Shown in pieces: positions 5,941 to 11,076 of a stretch of 11,076 nucleotides of DNA. The position numbers were made by a program, and so were the translations under genes. The notes under the pieces are model-generated. The model searched no databases, was not told where the DNA came from, and saw only the letters and a list, made by a program, of their open reading frames with translations. Within the stretch, counting starts at the first letter, position 1. The number at the start of each line of letters is the position of its first letter. This DNA comes from Christiangramia sp. (GTDB taxonomy: Bacteria; Bacteroidota; Bacteroidia; Flavobacteriales; Flavobacteriaceae), in assembly GCA_024644145.1 (NCBI GenBank), contig JAHELO010000023.1, positions 1 through 11,076 on the forward strand, read 5' to 3'.

Positions 5941-6404
5941 AAGGTCCCATTATTGAGTTTTTGAGCAATTTCATCACATGCTTCATTAAGCATCTGGTAA
6001 ACATTCTCAAAACCCTGTTCGCCACCGTGGTAAGGATCTGGTACATCAACATTCTCTGAAGGAAAGATCTCTTCGAGAATTAGGTGTACCTTCTGCCGGT
6101 CTTCATCTGTACGCGCCATGGAGATAACATCCCTAAAATTTGAATTATCCATGACGAATATATGGTCAAAATTATCAAAATCGTCTTCAGAAAACTGTCT
6201 ACCACGTTGCTGGGTAATATCCAGGTCATATCTTCTGGCAGTGGCGATAGAACGCCTATCTGGTTGTGAGCCAATATGCCAGCTACCTGTTCCCGCAGAA
6301 TCTACGAAAACCTTTTGAGGGTCTACTTTAGATTTAAGAATACCTTCGGCCAGGGGTGATCTGCAAATATTGCCGAGGCACACCATTAATACCCGGGTTT
6401 TCAT
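5937..6404 (-). CDS. Low-molecular-weight protein-tyrosine phosphatase
   Basis: This 155-residue protein shows the complete LMW-PTP signature. The phosphate loop near the N-terminus is VCLGNICRSP (8-17), with nucleophile Cys9 and Arg15. The general acid Asp123 lies in VPDPYHGG (121-128). DSAGTGSWHIGSQPD (35-49) and FDHIFVMD (79-86) are also family features. Such cytosolic enzymes remove phosphate from tyrosine in proteins, and some members act on phosphoarginine or other small targets. The DPY acid loop argues against a dedicated arsenate reductase. It lies 10 bp after dnaA and overlaps the methyltransferase start by 4 bp. There is no capsule-export kinase gene beside it, the usual partner in polysaccharide loci, so its target is unknown. 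Confidence 0.93.
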   Translation of the reverse strand: MKTRVLMVCLGNICRSPLAEGILKSKVDPQKVFVDSAGTGSWHIGSQPDRRSIATARRYDLDITQQRGRQFSEDDFDNFDHIFVMDNSNFRDVISMARTDEDRQKVHLILEEIFPSENVDVPDPYHGGEQGFENVYQMLNEACDEIAQKLNNGTL

Positions 6405-6414
6405 AAACTGTTAT

Positions 6415-7833
6415 TTATAAAGTGAGTTTCTTGTTGAGGTCTTCAACAAACTTTTTGAATTGCTTGTCTGTGGCTGCCAGATTATCTACTGTCTTACACG
6501 CATGCAATACTGTAGCATGATCACGACTTCCTATTTGTGAACCAATACTCGCCAGCGATGCCTTGGTGAACTTTTTTGCAAAGAACATGGCGATCTGCCG
6601 GGCCTGTACTATATGTCTCTTTCTGGTTTTAGACTGCAATGTATCTACATCCATCTGGAAATAATCGCTCACAACCTTCTGGATATAGTCTATAGAAACC
6701 TCACGTTTAGTATTCTTAACGTAATTATCAACGATCTTTTTCGCGAGCTCCAGGGTGATATCCTTTTTGTTAAAAGATGAATGGGCAATAAGTGCGCCTT
6801 CAAGCTCTCTGATATTCGTTTTAATGTTGTTAGCAAGGAATTCAACTATATCTTCCGGCATTTCTACCCCGTCACGGTACAGTTTGTTCTTGATAATGGA
6901 GACACGGGTTTCGAAATCTGGATGCTGAAGTTCGGCTGAAAGGCCCCACTTAAATCTTGATAGCAAGCGCTGTTCAATGTCCTGCATATCTACCGGAGCC
7001 TTGTCACTTGTTAAGATAACCTGTTTTCCGTTTTGATGTAAGTGGTTAAAAATATGGAAGAATACATCCTGTGTTCCTGCCTTACCTGAGAGTAACTGTA
7101 TATCATCTACAACCAGAACATCAATGATCTGATAAAAATGGATGAAATCGTTACGGTTATTTTTCTTTACAGATTCTATATATTGTTGGGTGAATTTTTC
7201 CGCAGAGATATATAAAACTGTCTTTTCTGGATATTTATCTTTTATTTCCACACCTATGGCATGGGCTAAGTGTGTTTTACCAAGTCCAACCCCGCCAAAG
7301 ATCAGTAATGGGTTGAATGAGGTTCCTCCGGGCTTGTTCGCTACAGCCAGCCCTGCTGATCTCGCGAGCCGGTTAGATTCCCCTTCCAGGAAATTTTCAA
7401 AATTATAATTAGGATTGAGCTGAGATTCGATTTTCACATTCCTGATACCGGGAATTATAAAAGGATTCTTTAGCTCCGGACTTTTATTTTTAATGGGAAC
7501 ATCTACTTCCTGGGAAGCCATATGAGATCTCTGGGTACTTGGAATCTTTTCAGTGAATGGTAATTTGTTACCATACGTGTTTTCCATTTTGATCACATAC
7601 ACCAGTTTTGCTTTCTCACCCAGTTCACGGGTAAGCGAAACTTTGAGTAGCTTCACATAATGCTCTTCGAGCCACTCGTAGAAAAACTTTGATGGCACCT
7701 GTATGCTTAGGGCACAATCTGTAAGTTTCACTGCTTGGATAGGTTCAAACCATGTTTTGTAAGCCTGAGGGGTAATGTTATCCTGAATAAATGACAGACA
7801 GTTATTCCAAACCGATTGCGCAGTTTTTGACAT
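6415..7833 (-). CDS. dnaA: Chromosomal replication initiator protein DnaA
   Basis: This 472-residue protein has all four DnaA domains. Domain I (1-85, WNNCLSFI, YKTWFEPI) mediates helicase loading and self-contact. A short, variable domain II spans about 86-125. The AAA+ domain III holds Walker A GGVGLGKT (180-187), Walker B VLVVDD (239-244), sensor 1 VILTSD (272-277), the arginine finger at Arg293 in RLLSRF, and sensor 2 Arg342 in IRELEGAL. Domain IV (about 378-472) carries the DNA-binding signature GSRDHATVLHACKTV (435-449), where DHAT contacts DnaA boxes. It opens the origin when bound to ATP. The ATG at 7833 gives the usual family N-terminus. It heads an operon with the phosphatase and methyltransferase genes. 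The control region upstream has near-matches to DnaA boxes, which would fit autoregulation, but no origin-like cluster. Confidence 0.98.
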   Translation of the reverse strand: MSKTAQSVWNNCLSFIQDNITPQAYKTWFEPIQAVKLTDCALSIQVPSKFFYEWLEEHYVKLLKVSLTRELGEKAKLVYVIKMENTYGNKLPFTEKIPSTQRSHMASQEVDVPIKNKSPELKNPFIIPGIRNVKIESQLNPNYNFENFLEGESNRLARSAGLAVANKPGGTSFNPLLIFGGVGLGKTHLAHAIGVEIKDKYPEKTVLYISAEKFTQQYIESVKKNNRNDFIHFYQIIDVLVVDDIQLLSGKAGTQDVFFHIFNHLHQNGKQVILTSDKAPVDMQDIEQRLLSRFKWGLSAELQHPDFETRVSIIKNKLYRDGVEMPEDIVEFLANNIKTNIRELEGALIAHSSFNKKDITLELAKKIVDNYVKNTKREVSIDYIQKVVSDYFQMDVDTLQSKTRKRHIVQARQIAMFFAKKFTKASLASIGSQIGSRDHATVLHACKTVDNLAATDKQFKKFVEDLNKKLTL

Positions 7834-7881
7834 TATTAGTTAAACGTTAATTTAGGTTAGTAGTAAGTTCTTAACTGGAAA

Positions 7882-7903
7882 TTGGAGCAACTAAATTCTC
7901 CAA
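7882..7903. repeat. Inverted repeat TTGGAG-N10-CTCCAA upstream of dnaA
   Basis: A perfect 6-bp inverted repeat with a 10-bp spacer lies 49-70 bp before the dnaA ATG. It could be a dyad operator or a hairpin in the dnaA leader. It has no T-run, so it is not a terminator. Confidence 0.4.
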
Positions 7904-7908
7904 CTTGA

Positions 7909-7930
7909 GTGGAACAAATATGTGAACAAA
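7909..7930. repeat. Tandem GTG(G)AACAAA repeat with a DnaA-box-like 9-mer
   Basis: GTGGAACAAA (7909-7918) and GTGAACAAA (7922-7930) are separated by TAT. On the minus strand the second includes TTGTTCACA (7929-7921), one base away from the box form TTATTCACA. The first is a poorer match. Two tandem sites about 80 bp before dnaA would suit DnaA autoregulation. The binding itself is inference. Confidence 0.35.
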
Positions 7931-7957
7931 AAATGTAAAAAAAAAACCATTTGCGGG

Positions 7958-7990
7958 TTGAATTTTAAGAAAAATTTATGCATACTTGTT
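7958..7990 (+). promoter_or_regulatory. Weak candidate promoter for the thioesterase gene
   Basis: TTG (7958-7960), a 22-bp spacer and TACTTGTT (7983-7990) resemble TTG-N17-23-TAnnTTTG with two mismatches in the -7 box. A rival candidate, TATTTTTA at 8031-8038, lies so close to the ATG that the transcript would be almost leaderless. Confidence 0.25.
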
Positions 7991-8011
7991 TCCGAGCCTG
8001 AATATATAAAA

Positions 8012-8026
8012 CCTTTCCCGGAAAGG
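8012..8026. repeat. Near-perfect palindrome CCTTTCC-C-GGAAAGG before the thioesterase gene
   Basis: Two 7-bp arms flank a single central C, ending 13 bp before the thioesterase ATG. The position suits an operator or a leader hairpin. On the minus strand it is followed by TTTTAT and so looks like a weak terminator, although no minus-strand gene needs one here. Confidence 0.45.
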
Positions 8027-8039
8027 CTATTATTTTTAC

Positions 8040-8438
8040 ATGAAATCACACACATCTTTTGTTAAAGTACGATATGCCGAAACCGATCAAATGGGTGTGG
8101 TACATCATGGAAATTATCCGCAATACCTTGAAATTGCCAGACTTGCATGGCTGGACGAACTGGGTATCTCCTACAAAAGTATGGAAGTAGAAGGGATCAT
8201 GTTGCCGGTATACGAATTAAATTTAAAATATATCAAACCGGTAACTTTCGATGAGAAACTGCGTATAGAAACGCGCCTTCATGAAATACCAAATGTTAAA
8301 ATTATATTTGACTATTCCATCTATAATGAGCGTGAAGAACTGGTGACCACGGCCACCTCGGTACTCGTATTTATGGATTCAAAAACCAGAAGACCTGTTC
8401 GCTGTCCAGACTATATTTTAGAGAAATTGAAGGATTAA
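8040..8438 (+). CDS. Hotdog-fold acyl-CoA thioesterase (YbgC/FadM type)
   Basis: This 132-residue protein is a single 4-hydroxybenzoyl-CoA thioesterase-like hotdog domain. The catalytic segment VRYAETDQMGVVHHGNYPQYLE (10-31) contains Asp16 at the position of the YbgC/4HBT nucleophile or base, followed by the HGNY turn that opens the long central helix (LEIARLAWLDELG, 30-42). LPVYELNLKYIKPVTFDEKL (55-74) matches the second half of the fold. It should hydrolyse acyl-CoA or acyl-ACP thioesters in the cytosol. Chain length and physiological substrate cannot be read from sequence, and in other bacteria YbgC belongs with Tol-Pal genes, which are absent here. The gene is divergent from dnaA, and its last 4 bp overlap the end of the opposing yigZ gene. 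No terminator is visible between the two. Confidence 0.92.
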   Translation: MKSHTSFVKVRYAETDQMGVVHHGNYPQYLEIARLAWLDELGISYKSMEVEGIMLPVYELNLKYIKPVTFDEKLRIETRLHEIPNVKIIFDYSIYNEREELVTTATSVLVFMDSKTRRPVRCPDYILEKLKD

Positions 8439-9043
8439 TCTTCTACCTTGGAGATCTCAACTTTATAGGTATTGTCAAATTTTGAAAATATATTTTCAGC
8501 GTCTTTTTTTCGCACAGAAATATAGATTTTACAATCGATCTCCAGTATTTGATCTATTACATTTAGGTTGTTTTGTTTAATCACCTGCATCACCTTATTC
8601 ATTTCTGGATATTCAAATTTTACAACAAACACCTCATCAATGGTCCTTGTTATAATGTTAGATGCTTCCAGGGCCATCTGTGCTGCCGTTTTATATGCGT
8701 TAATTAGGCCACCTACACCTAGTTTAACGCCACCAAAATACCTTACCACAACTATTAATATGTTAGTTACCTCGAATGATTGAATCTGGCCATAAATTGG
8801 CATTCCGGCTGAATTAGAGGGTTCACCATCATCATTGGCCCTATACTGGTATTCTTCTTTTCCTGTTTGCCAGGCATAGCACCAATGGCGTGCCTTGTGG
8901 TGTTTAGCCTTTAATTCTTCCAGATATCCATTGACGTCGCTCTCTGTTTTTACCGGAAACGCATAGCCGAAAAACTTGGAATTCCTGTCTTTGAACAGCA
9001 CTTCGGGAGAAGGTTTTGTGATGCATTTATAGGTGTCTTTCAT
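8435..9043 (-). CDS. yigZ: YigZ/IMPACT-family protein (UPF0029)
   Basis: This 202-residue protein has the two-part architecture of bacterial YigZ. The N-terminal IMPACT domain carries HKARHWCYAW (49-58), the acidic NDDGEPSNSAGMPI (70-83) and the family signature VVRYFGGVKLGVGGLINAY (99-117). A ferredoxin-like C-terminal domain (about 135-200) follows. The family is conserved from bacteria to man; the eukaryotic member IMPACT modulates the kinase GCN2, while the bacterial role is unsettled (RNA or nucleotide binding has been proposed). The length is normal. Its start overlaps the upstream transporter stop (ATGA), and its end overlaps the thioesterase gene tail to tail by 4 bp. It is the last gene of the ribD operon. 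Confidence 0.93.
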   Translation of the reverse strand: MKDTYKCITKPSPEVLFKDRNSKFFGYAFPVKTESDVNGYLEELKAKHHKARHWCYAWQTGKEEYQYRANDDGEPSNSAGMPIYGQIQSFEVTNILIVVVRYFGGVKLGVGGLINAYKTAAQMALEASNIITRTIDEVFVVKFEYPEMNKVMQVIKQNNLNVIDQILEIDCKIYISVRKKDAENIFSKFDNTYKVEISKVED

Positions 9044-9912
9044 ATTGCGCTATTTGCTACAAGAATTATACTGAGTACAGCAAGAGCAAGGCCTATCCAG
9101 TTTTTTGGTAATAGCTTTTCTCTGAAAATAAGTATCCCTACCAGGGTAGAAACTGTAACAATAGCTACATGGTTCATTGTGAAAATTGTTGAACTGTCAA
9201 ATCCCTTGCTTCTCAGTGCCATCACAAGAAAATAAATAGAAAAGTAATTGGGTATACCCAGGGCTATACCACCTAAAATGTTCTTTATTGAAACTTTTAA
9301 AGTTCCCATGAATCCCTGGACAATAAGGATTATTATTCCAATAATTCCAGCTGTAGCGAAAATCGTAGATGAGAATAAACCTACATCAGCTTCTGCTACG
9401 TATGTAGTCTCAAGGTACTTTAAACTGGTATCAATAATACCGCTACCAAGAAAAACCAGCAGAGGAAAAATGAGGTTTTTACTTTTTATACTTAAACCTT
9501 CCTTGGTTTTAATACTTGTGAGATATACGGCAGCCATAGCCAGTAAGATCCCTGTGATCTTAAGGGGGCCTGTTCTCTCATTGTAGAGAAATATCCCACA
9601 AAGAACTGGTATGGCTACAGACATCTTTGTTGCAACAGCAACTACAGATAGCCCGCTTTTTTGAGTGGTGATGGCAGCCAGGTTAAATACTGCAATAAAC
9701 ATGAATCCCAGCATCAGGGCACCGGGGAACCATTTCTCGCCTGGTACCTGTGAGAATTCTAATCTTTCAATGAAACCAAAAAAACCAACGGTGCAGGCTA
9801 CAAAATAATTTATAACTATCGCCTGTAAGGTATTTACGCCGAATTTTTTATATAATCTAAATACCACAAATATGATGGTAGAAGATAGTACACTCAATAA
9901 CAGATATATCAA
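9040..9912 (-). CDS. EamA/DMT-family membrane transporter
   Basis: This 290-residue, very hydrophobic protein has about ten membrane helices (roughly 2-19, 29-48, 64-82, 88-108, 117-133, 147-162, 178-199, 212-231, 243-263, 270-288). They form two repeated EamA halves, each ending near the usual helix-end acidic motif (NERTGPLK at 111-118, REKLLPKNW at 264-272). Members export or import small metabolites such as amino acids and nucleotides across the inner membrane. The substrate cannot be told from sequence; the ribD neighbourhood makes a flavin-related solute only a guess. The likely start is TTG at 9912, because no suitable ATG exists before the first helix, and TTGA overlaps the stop of the HAD gene. 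That arrangement suggests translational coupling. Confidence 0.88.
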   Translation of the reverse strand: MIYLLLSVLSSTIIFVVFRLYKKFGVNTLQAIVINYFVACTVGFFGFIERLEFSQVPGEKWFPGALMLGFMFIAVFNLAAITTQKSGLSVVAVATKMSVAIPVLCGIFLYNERTGPLKITGILLAMAAVYLTSIKTKEGLSIKSKNLIFPLLVFLGSGIIDTSLKYLETTYVAEADVGLFSSTIFATAGIIGIIILIVQGFMGTLKVSIKNILGGIALGIPNYFSIYFLVMALRSKGFDSSTIFTMNHVAIVTVSTLVGILIFREKLLPKNWIGLALAVLSIILVANSAI

Positions 9913-10517
9913 AATAAATCTTTTTTAGTGGTAAATAGATCTATCACATCTTCCCGGGTTGGTTCAATATTCCAGATGTGAAATCCTAAGCGATCTGCCG
10001 TTTCTGTATTTTCTTTAGTGTCATCTATAAAGAGACAGTTTTCAGGTTTAAGTGCATGCTGATCTAGAACGTATTCGAAAATATTGGGATTGGGTTTTCT
10101 CATTCCAATTTCATGAGAAAGGTAAAAGGCATCAAAGCAATTCTTGAATACCTCATAGAAAGGAACCTTTTCTTTAATATAAGCAATATGGTTATGGTTG
10201 GTATTGCTTAATAAAATTAGCTTATAATTCTTTTCTTCTGAAAGTTTCTGAATAAACTTTAAACGGTATTCAGGAAAATCCAGCAACATAGAATTCCAGG
10301 ACTGCAAAAAATCTTCTTCCTTAAGCTGCGGAAAATGGGTTTGATAATGAGTTGCAATTTCATTTGAGGTGACAAACCCCTGCTCATATTCCTTGTTTGT
10401 CTCTGATATTGCCTCGGGCAATTCTGTAATATTTAATTCCTTTAATTTTCTATTAGTGCCCTCTTTATCAAGATTGATAAAAACATCACCAAAATCAAAT
10501 ATTATCGCTTCTATCAT
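9909..10517 (-). CDS. HAD-superfamily hydrolase (phosphatase, YihX-like subfamily IA)
   Basis: This 202-residue protein has the four HAD motifs. Motif I is IFDFGDVFINLD (6-17) with nucleophile Asp8. Motif II is ILLSNTN (101-107) with Ser104. Motif III is Lys141 in GMRKPNPNIF. Motif IV is CLFIDDTKEN (161-170) with Asp165/Asp166. The second Asp of the usual DxD is Gly10 here, as in the 'DLGNV' form of YihX-type members. A helical cap lies between about 15 and 90. It should be a small-molecule phosphatase needing Mg2+. Its start lies inside the end of ribD (23-bp overlap), so a role in riboflavin synthesis, as the phosphatase acting after RibD, is a reasonable inference. A haloacid dehalogenase or sugar-phosphatase role is not excluded. 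Confidence 0.9.
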   Translation of the reverse strand: MIEAIIFDFGDVFINLDKEGTNRKLKELNITELPEAISETNKEYEQGFVTSNEIATHYQTHFPQLKEEDFLQSWNSMLLDFPEYRLKFIQKLSEEKNYKLILLSNTNHNHIAYIKEKVPFYEVFKNCFDAFYLSHEIGMRKPNPNIFEYVLDQHALKPENCLFIDDTKENTETADRLGFHIWNIEPTREDVIDLFTTKKDLF

Positions 10518-11076
10518 TTTCGTAGATTTTTAGGCTGTCACCGGAAATTTCATTTTTGTGAATCAGTTTCCCATTAATTTCAGGGGCCTTTATCCCGGTT
10601 TCGAATCTGGTTTTTCCTGTGAATATCCTCGCCTCATCCCATAGGTCTGTCTCAATAAACTGAGTGATGGTTTTTGCTCCACCTTCAATTATTACAGATT
10701 GCAATTCATGTTTGTAAAGAATATTAGCGGCCTGTACTGCTATATTTTCTGAAAACAAAATTCTCTCATAGATAATATTCCGGGTTGCCTGACCTGCTGG
10801 AATTTGCTCACAAAGCACGATCGTTTTCTGTGTGTCGTCAAGGATGGAGAAATGGTTAGGTGCTTTAAGGTCTTTGTCAATAAATACCCTTACTGGATGA
10901 TCACCTGTCCACTTTCTTACATTTAAGGAGGGGTTGTCACTTAGCACAGTCTTGGTACCGGCCAGAATAGCCTGTTCTTCGCTTCTCCATTTATGTACCA
11001 GCTGCCCTGAATATTTATTGGTGATCCAGACCGGCCGATTATGTTCTTTTTTGTCTGGTGCAATATATCCATCCTC
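10495..11076 (-). CDS. ribD: RibD, reductase domain (5' end cut by window edge)
   Basis: The reading frame is open from the window's right edge to a TGA at 10495, giving 193 residues, so the coding region does not begin at an internal GTG or ATG. It starts EDGYIAPDKK and contains PVWITNKYSGQLVHKWRSEEQ (residues 15-35 of this part). AILAGTKTVLSDNPSLNVR (36-54) is the NADPH/substrate-binding signature, and PVRVFID (61-67) and SVIIEGGAKTITQFIETDLWDE (127-148) follow. This is the C-terminal 5-amino-6-(5-phosphoribosylamino)uracil reductase domain of the bifunctional riboflavin enzyme. The N-terminal deaminase domain should lie just outside the window. It is a cytosolic enzyme for the second and third reactions from GTP. 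The last 23 bp overlap the HAD phosphatase gene. Confidence 0.93.
   Translation of the reverse strand, partial: EDGYIAPDKKEHNRPVWITNKYSGQLVHKWRSEEQAILAGTKTVLSDNPSLNVRKWTGDHPVRVFIDKDLKAPNHFSILDDTQKTIVLCEQIPAGQATRNIIYERILFSENIAVQAANILYKHELQSVIIEGGAKTITQFIETDLWDEARIFTGKTRFETGIKAPEINGKLIHKNEISGDSLKIYENDRSDNI

Noticed and set aside
8012..8036. CCTTTC-CCG-GAAAGG as an intrinsic terminator
   Set aside because: On the plus strand no gene ends upstream of it, and on the minus strand it would end an antisense transcript of the thioesterase gene. An operator or leader role fits better.
7834..8039. Chromosomal origin (oriC) next to dnaA
   Set aside because: Only one near-match and one poor match to a DnaA box, and no cluster of TTATCCACA-type boxes. 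In Bacteroidota oriC need not lie beside dnaA.
10495..10947. A separate 150-residue gene starting at an internal GTG
   Set aside because: The frame stays open to the window edge, and the upstream residues (PVWITNKYSGQLVHKWRSEEQ) belong to the RibD reductase domain, so it is one truncated ribD.
1..11076. Defence island, prophage, insertion sequence, CRISPR or toxin-antitoxin pair
   Set aside because: Every long frame is a housekeeping-type gene with overlapping operon spacing. I saw no transposase, integrase, terminal repeats or spaced direct repeats.

Overview
The window looks like core chromosome of a marine-type Bacteroidota, most likely a Flavobacteriaceae member of the Gramella/Christiangramia or Zunongwangia kind. 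The evidence is AT-rich DNA, start codons preceded by A-rich stretches instead of Shine-Dalgarno sequences, promoters of the Bacteroidota type (-7 box TAnnTTTG), and protein variants typical of that group. Those variants are a GAPDH with a long N-terminal extension, an RsmI-like methylase of the 'LLSEAGCPGVADPG' type, and a lysozyme-like secreted protein beside mltG. Genus is inference from remembered family features; no database was consulted. I saw no mobile elements, CRISPR, tRNA or rRNA.

Layout, left to right. (1) 1-350, minus: start of an extended GAPDH, cut by the window edge, with its own -7 box. (2) 474-1874, minus: an HtrA/Deg periplasmic protease ending in a clear intrinsic terminator at 421-449. 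(3) 2006-4348, plus: dapF, a GNAT acetyltransferase and mltG, all overlapping, so an operon. (4) 4547-5215, plus: a secreted lysozyme/lytic-transglycosylase-like protein with its own promoter, a foldable leader, and a terminator that lies inside the facing gene. (5) 7833-5212, minus: dnaA, a low-molecular-weight protein phosphatase and an RsmI-like methyltransferase, an operon with 10 bp and -4 bp spacing. (6) 7834-8039: divergent control region of dnaA and a thioesterase, rich in small repeats. (7) 8040-8438, plus: hotdog acyl-CoA thioesterase. (8) 11076-8435, minus: ribD (3' part), a HAD phosphatase, an EamA transporter and a YigZ/IMPACT protein, all overlapping by 4-23 bp.

How the genes work together. 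DapF makes meso-diaminopimelate for peptidoglycan. MltG cuts nascent glycan strands, and the next gene encodes a second apparent glycan-cleaving protein, so 2006-5215 is a cell-wall block. The Deg protease handles misfolded envelope proteins. The dnaA operon ties replication initiation to two small enzymes of unknown target. RibD works in riboflavin synthesis, and the overlapping HAD gene is a reasonable candidate for the pathway's phosphatase step.

The window is mostly ordinary, tightly packed housekeeping DNA. The points most worth a second look are the terminator embedded in the opposing methyltransferase gene, the structured leader with a mini-ORF at 4489-4533, the ribD-HAD overlap, and a 15-base sequence shared by two promoter regions. 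I did not find a convincing new multi-gene system.
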